A stretch of DNA of 64,000 bases from Roseibium aquae. GTDB taxonomy: Bacteria > Pseudomonadota > Alphaproteobacteria > Rhizobiales > Stappiaceae. The notes below the pieces were generated by a model. That model worked only from the letters and a program-made list of their open reading frames with translations, ran no database searches and was not told the origin of the DNA. The translations under genes and the position numbers were made by a program. Below, in pieces: positions 37,536 to 45,970 of the stretch. The DNA is taken from positions 1 through 64,000 of the forward strand of contig NZ_VXDC01000014.1 of the NCBI RefSeq assembly GCF_008711285.1. The letters are read 5' to 3'. Every line of letters begins with the position of its first letter. The first letter of the stretch is position 1.

Positions 37536-37553
37536 AGAGTAGATCAACAATCA

Positions 37554-37584
37554 CAGCACAAGCGGCGCAGCGCCGCTTGTGCTG
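37554..37584 (+). terminator. Long perfect hairpin after mcd
   Basis: A 31-base palindrome with 15-base arms around a single central base, GC-rich in the middle (AAGCGGCGC/GCGCCGCTT), starts 19 bases after the mcd stop. There is no T-tract behind it. Likely a transcript-end or mRNA-stabilising hairpin. Confidence 0.6.
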
Positions 37585-37668
37585 ATACACATGAGAAGCC
37601 GTTTTCGGGACGCATTGATTTTTGCCGTGGATCCCCCATCTAAATGCATGCCCCGATAGAGAAAGGTC

Positions 37669-38076
37669 ATGACCGCATCTTCTTCCTTCAAAGACCTTGG
37701 TTTTGATCCTGAAATCCTCGGCCCCGAGGAGGAGCAGAAAGAGTCTGTGCGGCTGAAGCTCCTGCGCACGATGCGGAAGGCCGCGAAATACGTTCCATTC
37801 ATGCAGGACGTGGTTGCCGGATATTATTGTGCCCTTGACCCGGCCACGCCGACAAAGGTCCGGGCCTCCATCTTTGCGGCACTGGCCTATTTCGTTCTGC
37901 CAATCGATGTTGTCCCGGATTTTGTAGTCGGACTCGGGTTTGGCGACGACGCGACAATCCTAATGGCGACGCTGACGATGATCCGCGCCCATCTGCGCCC
38001 TGAGCACTACGCTCTGGCAAAGGAAGCACTGGAGGAGGACACCTTGCCTGACCCGGATTTTTCCGCAAAACGCTGA
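37669..38076 (+). CDS. DUF1232 (YkvA) family protein
   Basis: A 135-residue protein with the DUF1232 core at about residues 60-100 (AALAYFVLPIDVVPDFVVG), which forms one hydrophobic, probably membrane-associated helix followed by an acidic GFGDDA turn. Function of the family is unknown. GAAAGGTC precedes the ATG. It converges with the following membrane protein gene, with 3 bases between stops. Confidence 0.9.
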   Translation: MTASSSFKDLGFDPEILGPEEEQKESVRLKLLRTMRKAAKYVPFMQDVVAGYYCALDPATPTKVRASIFAALAYFVLPIDVVPDFVVGLGFGDDATILMATLTMIRAHLRPEHYALAKEALEEDTLPDPDFSAKR

Positions 38077-38079
38077 ATG

Positions 38080-38538
38080 TCAATCATTGTTTGTGACACC
38101 GGCGCCCGAACCAAGCAGGCGCCAGCATCCGGCAAAACGCCCCGCGCATATCCAATAAGCGGTGCCTGCGAAAAATCCGCTGGCAAGCGCGACCGGCAGC
38201 CCCGGTCTGACACCATCGGCGCCACCCGACGGATCGCCGACAATCCACAAGACCGCCCCCACCGCACCGCCCATGCCAACATGGTAGACCCAACTGCGCC
38301 ACCGGAACACTTCCGCAAAACCTGCAAGAACAACAGCCGGAAGGAGAGAGGTAGCGCCGATAGCCCCCGTCACCATAAAACCGGTTCCGATAACCGCTGC
38401 AAACCCCGCCAGATTCGGTTGCGCGGATACCACTTCGAAAAAACCCCAGGCGATAAACAGGCCGGCAGCCAGAAACGCCAGGATCAGCCCTGCAGTGATG
38501 CGAACAGTCTGAAGAACAAAAAGGCGGCCCGAAATCAT
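38080..38538 (-). CDS. Hypothetical membrane protein
   Basis: A 152-residue protein with four predicted membrane helices (about 12-34, 40-70, 83-103 and 113-133) and no motif I recognise. Ala/Gly-rich helices and normal codon use argue for a real gene. It is divergent from infC by 333 bases. Function unknown. Confidence 0.65.
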   Translation of the reverse strand: MISGRLFVLQTVRITAGLILAFLAAGLFIAWGFFEVVSAQPNLAGFAAVIGTGFMVTGAIGATSLLPAVVLAGFAEVFRWRSWVYHVGMGGAVGAVLWIVGDPSGGADGVRPGLPVALASGFFAGTAYWICAGRFAGCWRLLGSGAGVTNND

Positions 38539-38871
38539 GAATACGCCTCCTTGGGATTGTGCAGCATGGCGCCTTCATAAGGGGATTTCGACCGCTGCGC
38601 CATAGCCGGCCAAACTCAGACGGTGCGGCGCGGTCGCCAGGGGGCATCCGGAAGGCCGGTGACCCTAAGATATGCAAATGATGAAAAAGACCCGCCATTT
38701 CCGGCGGAACCGATGGATTCCGGTTGACTTTTGGCCGGTTTGACCAGAGTTTCTTGGCTTGGCCAGATTGATGAGGTCAAGCTTCACCTCGGCGCTTGCG
38801 TACGAGGGTTTTTGTGCATCCGCATGCGGATGCATCGCATTTAAAGAGAAACGACAGAGGAGATCGCGACC
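38539..38871. other. Region upstream of infC with palindrome
   Basis: A 333-base divergent gap. It should hold promoters for infC and the membrane protein gene. TTGACT at about 38723 could be a -35, but I cannot fix a -10. The main structure is a 20-base palindrome at 38815-38834. No gene seen. Confidence 0.5.
38815..38834 (+). promoter_or_regulatory. Perfect palindrome in the infC leader
   Basis: TGCATCCGCATGCGGATGCA is a perfect 20-base palindrome ending 37 bases before the infC start. As RNA it gives an 8-bp stem with a 4-base loop directly upstream of the Shine-Dalgarno sequence. A role in translational control or attenuation is possible. Confidence 0.45.
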
Positions 38872-39411
38872 ATTCGCCGTCCGTTCCGCGCCCCGCCTCC
38901 GACCAAGGAAGGTCCGCGCACCAACAATGAAATTCGCGTCCGTGAAGTCCAGTTGATTGATCACGAGGGCAACAACCGCGGCATCATTCCGACGGAAGAG
39001 GCGATGGATATCGCCGCCGAAGCCGGAATGGATCTGGTTGAAATCCAACCAAACGCACAGCCCCCAGTCTGCAAGATCCTCGACTATGGGCGCTACAAAT
39101 ACCAGTCTCAGAAGAAAGCCGCCGAGGCGCGCAAAAAGCAGAAGACCGTCGAGATCAAAGAGATCAAGATGCGTCCTAACATCGACACCCACGATTACGA
39201 GGTGAAGATGCGGAACATGCTGCGCTTCTTCAACGACGGCGACAAGGTCAAGGTAACGCTGCGATTCAGGGGCCGCGAGATGGCCCACCAGGACCTCGGC
39301 ATGAAGCTTTTGGAAAAGGTTCGCGAAGAAACGGCGGAAATCGCAAAAGTCGAATCCTCTCCACGGCTTGAAGGCCGCCAAATGGTCATGGTTCTGGCGC
39401 CGCTGAAATAA
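38872..39411 (+). CDS. infC: Translation initiation factor IF-3, starting at ATT
   Basis: Prevents premature subunit joining and proofreads start codons. The correct reading frame has no ATG near the expected N-terminus. It begins at ATT (38872), nine bases after AGAGGAG, and gives a 179-residue protein opening with [20 protein letters not shown], the normal IF-3 start. ATT is also the start in Escherichia coli and underlies autoregulation, because IF-3 discriminates against it. A TTG at 38953 would remove 27 conserved residues. Both IF-3 domains are present, with [13 protein letters not shown] in the C-domain. rpmI and rplT do not follow; a terminator does. Confidence 0.96.
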   Translation: MRRPFRAPPPTKEGPRTNNEIRVREVQLIDHEGNNRGIIPTEEAMDIAAEAGMDLVEIQPNAQPPVCKILDYGRYKYQSQKKAAEARKKQKTVEIKEIKMRPNIDTHDYEVKMRNMLRFFNDGDKVKVTLRFRGREMAHQDLGMKLLEKVREETAEIAKVESSPRLEGRQMVMVLAPLK

Positions 39412-39443
39412 GCGCGCTGCAGATCCCGCCGGACAGACATCGG

Positions 39444-39471
39444 AAAACCCCGCCAAATGGTGGGGTTTTTG
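39444..39471 (+). terminator. Intrinsic terminator after infC
   Basis: AAACCCCGCC pairs with GGTGGGGTTT across an AAAT loop with one G-T pair, followed by a T-run. Located 33 bases past the infC stop, it makes infC monocistronic; the A-run on the other side may also serve the converging gene. Confidence 0.88.
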
Positions 39472-39504
39472 CTTTGACACGCTTGCCTGCGCGGACGTTA
39501 CACT

Positions 39505-40518
39505 TCACTCGATCTCGGCCCAGGCTCCCGTCTTTTCCGAAGCGAAAAGGGCATCCAGCGTTTTCATATTCTGCAATGCATCGGCAGGACCGTAGGGCGG
39601 ATCGATTTCCCCCAAAAACGAAAGGGCAAAGATATCCGTCAACTCCGCATACTGATCGCTCACCGGAAGCGTTTCGCAGATTGCGGCAGCGTCCGCAAAC
39701 TTCGATCCGTCATCCAACCGCAGTACCATGCCTTCATTGCCCGGCGCATTGTACGGAATGAGAATCTCCAGACGCTTTTCTGTTCCGACGAGCTGGATCC
39801 GCTGATAGGGGGTCAGTTGTGTCGCCACAGTGAAGTCGAGACGGCGGCCATTCCCAAAATCAACGAGGGCGCTGGCGACGCGATCTGTTCCAAACTGCGG
39901 GTCCCGATCAATCAGGGAAATGGCCCGTTTCGGTTCAGCTTCAAAGAAATAGCGGCCAGCCACGATCGGGTAGCAGCCAATGTCCATCAGGCCGCCGCCA
40001 CCAATATCGGCCATGTTCCGGATGTTGGCCGGATCTGAATTGAAGTAGCTGAAGAAGGACTGCACCACCTTCAGTTCACCCAAGGCACCGGAGCGGACGA
40101 TCTCCCGTGCCCGGATCCATTGGGGATGCGCCCGGACCATGAACGCTTCAGCCACCAGCCGGCCTTCCGGCAGGTTCATGAGCCGTCGGGCCTCTTCCGC
40201 ATTCAGGGCGATCGGCTTCTCGCACAGCACATGCTTGCCCGCCTCTACGGCCTGCAAGGTCAAGGGCACGTGCAGATGGTTGGGCAACGGATTGTAGATC
40301 GCATCAATATCCGGATCCGAGAGAAGCTCATCGTAGGACCCATAAGCCTTCGCGATGCCGAGGGCCGATGCGGTTTCCATTGCCCGACCGAGATCCCGGG
40401 AAGCGATGGCTGCCGCTACTCCGTATTTGGAGTTCTGAATACCCGGAATGACTTTCTCCCGGCCAATTTTCGCGGTCGACAGAATGCCCCAGCGGACCAC
40501 CTTGCTCGCATCGCCCAT
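39505..40518 (-). CDS. Gfo/Idh/MocA family NAD(P)-dependent oxidoreductase
   Basis: A 337-residue sugar or polyol dehydrogenase-like protein. The N-terminal Rossmann fold (WGILSTAKIGREKVIPGI) binds NAD(P); the family lysine is in HVLCEKPIALNAEEA; a C-terminal beta-sheet domain binds substrate, with GGGGLMDIGCYPI near the active site. It is closest in pattern to glucose-fructose oxidoreductase / xylose dehydrogenase types without a secretion signal. Substrate unknown. Confidence 0.92.
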   Translation of the reverse strand: MGDASKVVRWGILSTAKIGREKVIPGIQNSKYGVAAAIASRDLGRAMETASALGIAKAYGSYDELLSDPDIDAIYNPLPNHLHVPLTLQAVEAGKHVLCEKPIALNAEEARRLMNLPEGRLVAEAFMVRAHPQWIRAREIVRSGALGELKVVQSFFSYFNSDPANIRNMADIGGGGLMDIGCYPIVAGRYFFEAEPKRAISLIDRDPQFGTDRVASALVDFGNGRRLDFTVATQLTPYQRIQLVGTEKRLEILIPYNAPGNEGMVLRLDDGSKFADAAAICETLPVSDQYAELTDIFALSFLGEIDPPYGPADALQNMKTLDALFASEKTGAWAEIE

Positions 40519-40539
40519 GATGTACGCACCTCACAGTTT

Positions 40540-40579
40540 GGATCGGTCGGTATGTCCTAACTTGTTAACTGACCGATCC
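40540..40579. repeat. Inverted repeat between Gfo/Idh and PPK2 genes
   Basis: GGATCGGTC (40540-40548) and GACCGATCC (40571-40579) are perfect 9-base arms around 22 bases; three further pairs including one G-T extend the stem inward. It lies 21 bases upstream of the dehydrogenase start and 42 bases past the PPK2 stop. It could be an operator for the dehydrogenase gene or a 3'-end hairpin of ppk2. Confidence 0.5.
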
Positions 40580-40621
40580 GCAACTGCAACGCCCCTGTAG
40601 GCCACACCGGTGGCGAGCTTC

Positions 40622-41530
40622 TCAGTACTTTTCAGGAACATAAAGGTGGTCGGGCAGGACCTTGCGCTCATAATCGGGATTGAACACCCGGTCCGGCAGC
40701 GTGATCGGCTCGTGTGCGATCTCGTGATAGGGAATCATGGACAGGAAGTGGCTGATGCAGTTCAGGCGCGCGCGTTTTTTGTCGTTGCCTTCGACAATGA
40801 ACCAGGGTGCTTCTGGAATGTTCGTCCGCTCGAATATGTCTTCCTTGGCCTTGGTGTAGTCTTCCCAGCGGACCCGTGATTGCAGATCCATCGGCGACAA
40901 TTTCCACTGTTTGAGCGGATCGTGAATACGCATGAGAAAGCGCAGTTGCTGCTCTTCGTCGGTGATCGAAAACCAGTATTTGATAAGGCGGATACCGGAA
41001 CGCACGAGCATGCGCTCAAACTCGGGTACGTCATTGAAGAATTGCTCCACCTGATCGTCGGAGGCAAACCCCATGACGCGTTCGACGCCCGACCGGTTGT
41101 ACCAGGAACGGTCGAACAACACGATTTCACCACCCGCGGGCAGGTGCGGCACATAGCGCTGAAAATACCACTGGCTCTTCTCCCGCTCGCTGGGCGCGGG
41201 AAGCGCGACGACCCGGCACACACGCGGATTGAGCCGCTGGGTGATCCGTTTGATCACCCCGCCCTTTCCCGCCGCATCCCGGCCTTCAAAGACCACGACG
41301 ACTTTTTCGTTGGTATGCTGCACCCAGTCCTGAAGCTTGACCAGTTCCGACTGCAAGCGCAGCAGCTCGTGAAAATAGACGTTCCGGTCCAGCGTCGACT
41401 TGTGCTTCTTGTCCGAAATGAATGCCAGATCCTTGGCGATCAGATTGTCGTCAATCTCCATCTCCAGCTCTTCATCAAGGCCGTCCGCCCATTCGGCTTC
41501 CACCCAGGTTTTTGCGCTGTCGTCGCTCAT
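40622..41530 (-). CDS. ppk2: Polyphosphate kinase 2, class I
   Basis: Uses polyphosphate to phosphorylate nucleoside diphosphates (or the reverse). The 302-residue protein has one PPK2 domain with Walker A FEGRDAAGKGG (G83-G91), Walker B VLFDRSWYNRSGVERVMGF, and the lid motif beyond it. A single domain of this size with an acidic N-terminal extension fits class I enzymes. Divergent from the TetR regulator with 198 bases between. Confidence 0.95.
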   Translation of the reverse strand: MSDDSAKTWVEAEWADGLDEELEMEIDDNLIAKDLAFISDKKHKSTLDRNVYFHELLRLQSELVKLQDWVQHTNEKVVVVFEGRDAAGKGGVIKRITQRLNPRVCRVVALPAPSEREKSQWYFQRYVPHLPAGGEIVLFDRSWYNRSGVERVMGFASDDQVEQFFNDVPEFERMLVRSGIRLIKYWFSITDEEQQLRFLMRIHDPLKQWKLSPMDLQSRVRWEDYTKAKEDIFERTNIPEAPWFIVEGNDKKRARLNCISHFLSMIPYHEIAHEPITLPDRVFNPDYERKVLPDHLYVPEKY

Positions 41531-41677
41531 CGTCGCTCCTCATGATGCACCAGGTGGCCTTCACCCGGACCACTACTGTGAACCCCGGCAGTGTGTCCGT
41601 TTTTTTACATCCAGGCCAGCCAAACCGCTTTTATGCGAAATGGTTGGACGAAGGACGGGAAATGCCGTCAAACCCAC

Positions 41678-41706
41678 TTGAAAATGAATGATCGTTCATT
41701 TATTTC
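41678..41706 (+). promoter_or_regulatory. Promoter with embedded palindromic operator for the tetR-mcc operon
   Basis: TTGAAA (41678-41683) and TATTTC (41701-41706) are 17 bases apart. The spacer is almost entirely the inverted repeat AATGAA-TGATCG-TTCATT (41683-41700). A TetR dimer bound there would block RNA polymerase, which suggests autorepression by the first gene of the operon. The ATG of that gene is 23 bases past the -10. Confidence 0.65.
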
Positions 41707-41728
41707 TTGAGGGAGGGAGGATCGGCAC

Positions 41729-42355
41729 ATGCCCTCAAAGGCGCAACGCCCGGTTCAGGGAAAGAGAAGACAAACAGCGTCGAAGGTCCGGGCGGCCGCC
41801 CTGACCCTGTTTGCCAGGTATGGCTATGCCGCCGTGTCGATGCGCCAGATCGCTTCCGAGGTGGGTGTTCAGCCCGGCGCGCTCTACAATCACTTTCCCA
41901 CCAAACAGGATATACTCAAGGACCTGATGCTCTCCCATATGGGAGAGCTTCTGACAGCTTGGACAAGTGCCAAACCACATCCTCAAACCGACCCACTGGT
42001 GGCCTTCGCCCGGTTCCATATCCGCTATCACATGGAGCGGGCCGACGAGGTGTTCGTGTCCTACATGGAACTCAGAAACCTCGAAGCGGACAATTTCGCG
42101 GCCGTGGATGCCGAACGCCGGAGGTATGAGGCCATCCTCACCGGCATTCTCGAAGATGGGGCGGCCAACGGCCGCTACGCTCTTGACGATCCCAAGGTGA
42201 CCACGCGCGCCCTGATCGCAATGCTCACAGGGATTGCAACGTGGTATCGGGCAAGCGGCACTTTGAGCCGGCAAACTGTCGAGGATTACTACATCAATCT
42301 TGTCTGCCGGGCCGTAAGCCTTGAGCCTGGCAAAACTCAACGGGAGAACGGATGA
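41729..42355 (+). CDS. TetR family transcriptional regulator
   Basis: A 208-residue repressor-type protein with an N-terminal TetR helix-turn-helix (about residues 18-64: [20 protein letters not shown] then [15 protein letters not shown]) and a helical ligand domain. GAGGGAGGGAGGATC before the ATG is a strong ribosome-binding site. It is the first gene of the leucine-degradation operon, one base before mccB, and a palindrome sits in the promoter. The likely ligand is a pathway acyl-CoA, by analogy with regulators of this type; that is inferred. Confidence 0.93.
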   Translation: MPSKAQRPVQGKRRQTASKVRAAALTLFARYGYAAVSMRQIASEVGVQPGALYNHFPTKQDILKDLMLSHMGELLTAWTSAKPHPQTDPLVAFARFHIRYHMERADEVFVSYMELRNLEADNFAAVDAERRRYEAILTGILEDGAANGRYALDDPKVTTRALIAMLTGIATWYRASGTLSRQTVEDYYINLVCRAVSLEPGKTQRENG

Positions 42356-42356
42356 C

Positions 42357-43964
42357 ATGAGCATCCTGAAATCAGGCCTGACCCCGCGCAGCGAGGCCTT
42401 TGCCGCGAACCGGGCGGCGCATGAAAAGGCGATGGAGGCTGTGAAAGCCGCCGCGCAAGTCGCCCTTGATGGCGGTGGGCCAACCGCGCGTGAGCGCCAC
42501 GTGTCCCGGGGCAAGATCCTGCCGCGCGAGCGTGTCTCGCGGCTGCTCGATCCCGGCTCTCCCTTTCTCGAAGTCGGCATGATGGCCGCGCACGGGCTCT
42601 ATGATGGCGCGGCCCCGTCCGCCGGCATGATCGCCGGCATCGGCCGGATCGAGGGCCAGGAGGTCATGATCCTGGCGAACGATGCCACCGTGAAGGGCGG
42701 CACTTACTATCCCATGTCCGTCAAGAAGCACCTGCGGGCGCAGGAGATCGCCGAGCAGAACAACCTTCCTTGTGTCTATCTGGTCGACAGCGGCGGCGCG
42801 AACCTGCCGAACCAGGATGAGGTTTTTCCCGACAAGGACCATTTCGGCCGCATCTTCTTCAACCAGGCCAACATGTCGGCCAAGGGCATTGCCCAGATCG
42901 CGGTGGTCATGGGCTCCTGCACGGCCGGCGGCGCGTATGTCCCGGCCATGTCCGACGAGACCATCATCGTCAAGAACCAGGGCACGATCTTTCTGGCAGG
43001 CCCGCCACTGGTCAAGGCGGCAACCGGCGAGGAGGTCACAGCCGAAGATCTCGGCGGCGGCGATGTGCACACGCGCCTGTCCGGTGTCGCCGATCATCTG
43101 GCGCGCGACGATGCGCATGCGCTGGCCCTCGCGCGAAGGGCTGTTGCCAATCTCAACCGGGAGAAATTTGCAGATGTCAGTTTGCAAGCACCGGAAGATC
43201 CGCTTTATGATCCGGACGAAATCCTGGGCGTTGTTCCGGCCGACCTGAAAACGCCCTACGACATCCGCGAAGTGATCGCCCGTGTCGTCGACGGCTCGCG
43301 GTTCGACGAATTCAAGGCCCGCTACGGCACAACGCTGGTCTGCGGCTTTGCCCATATTCACGGCATCCCAGTCGGCATCATCGCGAATAACGGCGTTCTG
43401 TTTTCCGAAAGCGCGGTCAAGGGCGCACATTTCGTCGAGTTGTGCTCCCAGCGCAAGATCCCTCTGGTTTTCCTGCAAAACATCACCGGCTTCATGGTCG
43501 GGCGGACCTATGAAAGCGGCGGTATCGCCAAGGATGGCGCAAAGCTGGTGACGGCCGTTGCCACCACATCGGTTCCCAAGATCACCATGCTTGTGGGCGG
43601 GTCCTTCGGGGCAGGCAATTATGGCATGTGCGGACGGGCCTACAATCCCCGCTTTCTGTGGACCTGGCCGAATTCCCGGATCTCGGTCATGGGCGGCGAA
43701 CAAGCCGCCGGCGTGCTGGCCACGGTCCGCCGGGAGGGGATTGAACGAAAAGGCGGTTCATGGTCGGCGGAAGAGGAAACCGCCTTCAAACAGCCGATCA
43801 TCGATCAATTCGAAGAGCAGGGACACCCGCTCTACGCCACCGCCCGTCTTTGGGACGATGGCATCGTCGACCCGCGCAAGACCCGTGACATTCTGGGACT
43901 TTCGCTCTCGGCCGCCCTCAATGCACCGATCGAAGACACGAAATTTGGCCTGTTCCGGATGTGA
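42357..43964 (+). CDS. mccB: 3-methylcrotonyl-CoA carboxylase, carboxyltransferase (beta) subunit
   Basis: Transfers the carboxyl group from biotin to 3-methylcrotonyl-CoA. The 535-residue length is the family's. The crotonase-type N- and C-halves are visible: [37 protein letters not shown], then [14 protein letters not shown] and [16 protein letters not shown]. The ATG at 42357, after GGGAGAACG, is preferred to an earlier in-frame start that overlaps tetR. Neighbours (biotin carboxylase, HMG-CoA lyase, hydratase) fix the substrate as methylcrotonyl-CoA rather than propionyl- or geranyl-CoA, though geranyl-CoA carboxylase is close in sequence. Confidence 0.94.
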   Translation: MSILKSGLTPRSEAFAANRAAHEKAMEAVKAAAQVALDGGGPTARERHVSRGKILPRERVSRLLDPGSPFLEVGMMAAHGLYDGAAPSAGMIAGIGRIEGQEVMILANDATVKGGTYYPMSVKKHLRAQEIAEQNNLPCVYLVDSGGANLPNQDEVFPDKDHFGRIFFNQANMSAKGIAQIAVVMGSCTAGGAYVPAMSDETIIVKNQGTIFLAGPPLVKAATGEEVTAEDLGGGDVHTRLSGVADHLARDDAHALALARRAVANLNREKFADVSLQAPEDPLYDPDEILGVVPADLKTPYDIREVIARVVDGSRFDEFKARYGTTLVCGFAHIHGIPVGIIANNGVLFSESAVKGAHFVELCSQRKIPLVFLQNITGFMVGRTYESGGIAKDGAKLVTAVATTSVPKITMLVGGSFGAGNYGMCGRAYNPRFLWTWPNSRISVMGGEQAAGVLATVRREGIERKGGSWSAEEETAFKQPIIDQFEEQGHPLYATARLWDDGIVDPRKTRDILGLSLSAALNAPIEDTKFGLFRM

Positions 43965-43975
43965 GGAAACAACAC

Positions 43976-45970
43976 ATGTTCAAGAAAATCCTCATTGCCA
44001 ACCGTGGCGAGATTGCCTGCCGGGTCATGGAAACCGCCAAAGGGCTCGGTATTCGTACCGTCGCTGTGTTCTCGGATGCAGATGCCAATGCCAAGCATGT
44101 GGCCATGGCCGACGAGGCCTACCACATTGGCCCCGCCCCGGTGTCTGAAAGCTACCTGAAGATCGACAAGCTGATAGACGTTTGCCGGCGAAGCGGCGCT
44201 GAAGCGGTGCATCCTGGCTACGGATTTTTGTCGGAAAACCCGGACTTTGTCGACGCGCTGGAGGCCGCGGGCATCACCTTCATCGGGCCGAGCGCGGCCG
44301 CGATCCGGGCCATGGGCCTCAAGGACGCGGCCAAGGCCTTGATGGAAAAAGCAGGTGTGCCGGTCGTGCCCGGCTATCACCGAGACACGCAGGATCCCGG
44401 CTTTTTGCAGATCCAGGCCGGCAAGATCGGCTATCCGGTCCTGATCAAGGCCCGCGCGGGCGGCGGCGGCAAGGGCATGCGCCGGGTCGACAGGCCAGAA
44501 GACTTCATGTCAGCGCTCAAATCGGCACAGCGCGAAGGCGAGGCCAGCTTCGGCGACGGCCGGGTCCTGATCGAGAAGTACCTTACCAAGCCGCGGCATA
44601 TCGAGATCCAGGTCTTTGGCGACAACCACGGCAATGTCGTGCATCTGTTCGAACGGGACTGCTCGCTGCAACGCCGCCACCAGAAGGTGATCGAGGAAGC
44701 GCCCGCCCCGGACATGCCGGAGGAGATGCGGGCCGCCATGGGTGAAGCGGCCGTGAAGGCTGCTAAGGCCATCGGCTATTCGGGAGCAGGCACGATCGAG
44801 TTCATCGCTGACGTGTCCGAAGGGCTCCGGGCAGACCGGTTCTATTTCATGGAAATGAACACCCGCCTTCAGGTGGAGCATCCGGTCACGGAGATGATTA
44901 CCGGAGAAGATCTCGTGGAATGGCAGCTTCGCGTTGCCGCCGGCGCCCCGTTGCCGAAGACCCAGGATGAGCTCTCCTTCTCGGGCTGGGCGTTCGAGGC
45001 GCGGCTTTACGCCGAAGATGCCGCCAAGGGCTTTCTGCCCGCCATCGGCACCCTCACGCACCTTAACCTTCCCGAGGCCCAGGCGCGGATCGACAGCGGC
45101 GTGCGCGCAGGCGACGAAATCTCGCCGTTTTACGATCCGATGATTGCCAAGATCATCGTACATGGCGCGACCCGCGAAGCGGCGCTCGGCAAATTACTGG
45201 CCAGCCTTGAGGCAACGGAGGTCGCCGGCTGCGTCACCAATGCGTCTTTTCTGGCGGCGCTATGCCGGAATGCCGGATTTGCGAAAGGCGATGTCGACAC
45301 CGGTTTGATCGACCGGGATCTCGACACGCTGATTGCCGAGCCGCCAACGCCGGAAGACGCGATTGCCCTGGCTGCAATGGCGGCCCTCGGACTCACTCGC
45401 CCGCAGACCGGGTCCGATCCGTTTGACCGTCTTGCCGGGTGGCGCATATGGAGCGCGTCGCGCCAATTCGCGCTTCTGGAAATCGAGGGCGAGCGTCAGG
45501 ACATCGAAGTCCATGCGCTCGGCGACATGCGGTTCTCGGTTCACCTTGCCAGCGCTCCGCAAGACTACAAGCTGGTGTCGATCGACGGTGCGCGGATCAC
45601 CTTCGACCGCAACGGCCTGCGCAAATCCGGTGTGGTGACACCGGATGTCGGCGGTCTGGCCGTGTTCCTGGATGGACGGGCCTTCCGCATCGGTTGCCCG
45701 GATCCTCTGAGCGCAGACGAGGACAGCGCCGAGGCGGGCGATCAGATCATCGCGCCAATGCCGGGTCTTGTGAAGGAGATGAACGCCCAGCCGGGTGAGA
45801 CTGTGACCAAGGACCAGCCGCTGGTCATCCTGGAAGCCATGAAAATGGAACACACACTCAAAGCCCCGCGTGATGGCGTGATTGGGGAAGTGTTCGCGCA
45901 GGCGGGCGAACAGGTTCTCGACGGGACAATCCTCTTGGCGCTGGAGGCGGAGAATGAGACTTCTGCCTGA
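43976..45970 (+). CDS. mccA: 3-methylcrotonyl-CoA carboxylase, biotin-carrying (alpha) subunit
   Basis: Carboxylates its own biotin with ATP and bicarbonate. The 664-residue protein has the biotin carboxylase start FKKILIANRGEIACRV, the glycine-rich ATP loop (KARAGGGGKGMRRV), catalytic MNTRLQVEHPVTE, and a C-terminal biotinyl domain with EAMKMEH, biotin on K623. GAGGAAAC precedes the ATG at 43976, 11 bases after mccB. Its last 17 bases overlap the acyl-CoA synthetase gene. Confidence 0.96.
   Translation: MFKKILIANRGEIACRVMETAKGLGIRTVAVFSDADANAKHVAMADEAYHIGPAPVSESYLKIDKLIDVCRRSGAEAVHPGYGFLSENPDFVDALEAAGITFIGPSAAAIRAMGLKDAAKALMEKAGVPVVPGYHRDTQDPGFLQIQAGKIGYPVLIKARAGGGGKGMRRVDRPEDFMSALKSAQREGEASFGDGRVLIEKYLTKPRHIEIQVFGDNHGNVVHLFERDCSLQRRHQKVIEEAPAPDMPEEMRAAMGEAAVKAAKAIGYSGAGTIEFIADVSEGLRADRFYFMEMNTRLQVEHPVTEMITGEDLVEWQLRVAAGAPLPKTQDELSFSGWAFEARLYAEDAAKGFLPAIGTLTHLNLPEAQARIDSGVRAGDEISPFYDPMIAKIIVHGATREAALGKLLASLEATEVAGCVTNASFLAALCRNAGFAKGDVDTGLIDRDLDTLIAEPPTPEDAIALAAMAALGLTRPQTGSDPFDRLAGWRIWSASRQFALLEIEGERQDIEVHALGDMRFSVHLASAPQDYKLVSIDGARITFDRNGLRKSGVVTPDVGGLAVFLDGRAFRIGCPDPLSADEDSAEAGDQIIAPMPGLVKEMNAQPGETVTKDQPLVILEAMKMEHTLKAPRDGVIGEVFAQAGEQVLDGTILLALEAENETSA

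Noticed and set aside
38953-39411. infC beginning at TTG 38953
   Set aside because: This removes 27 residues that match the normal IF-3 N-terminus and ignores the Shine-Dalgarno sequence in front of ATT 38872.
42357-45970. Propionyl-CoA or geranyl-CoA carboxylase instead of MCC
   Set aside because: HMG-CoA lyase and a methylglutaconyl-CoA hydratase-like gene are in the same operon, and no terpene-degradation (atu) genes are present.
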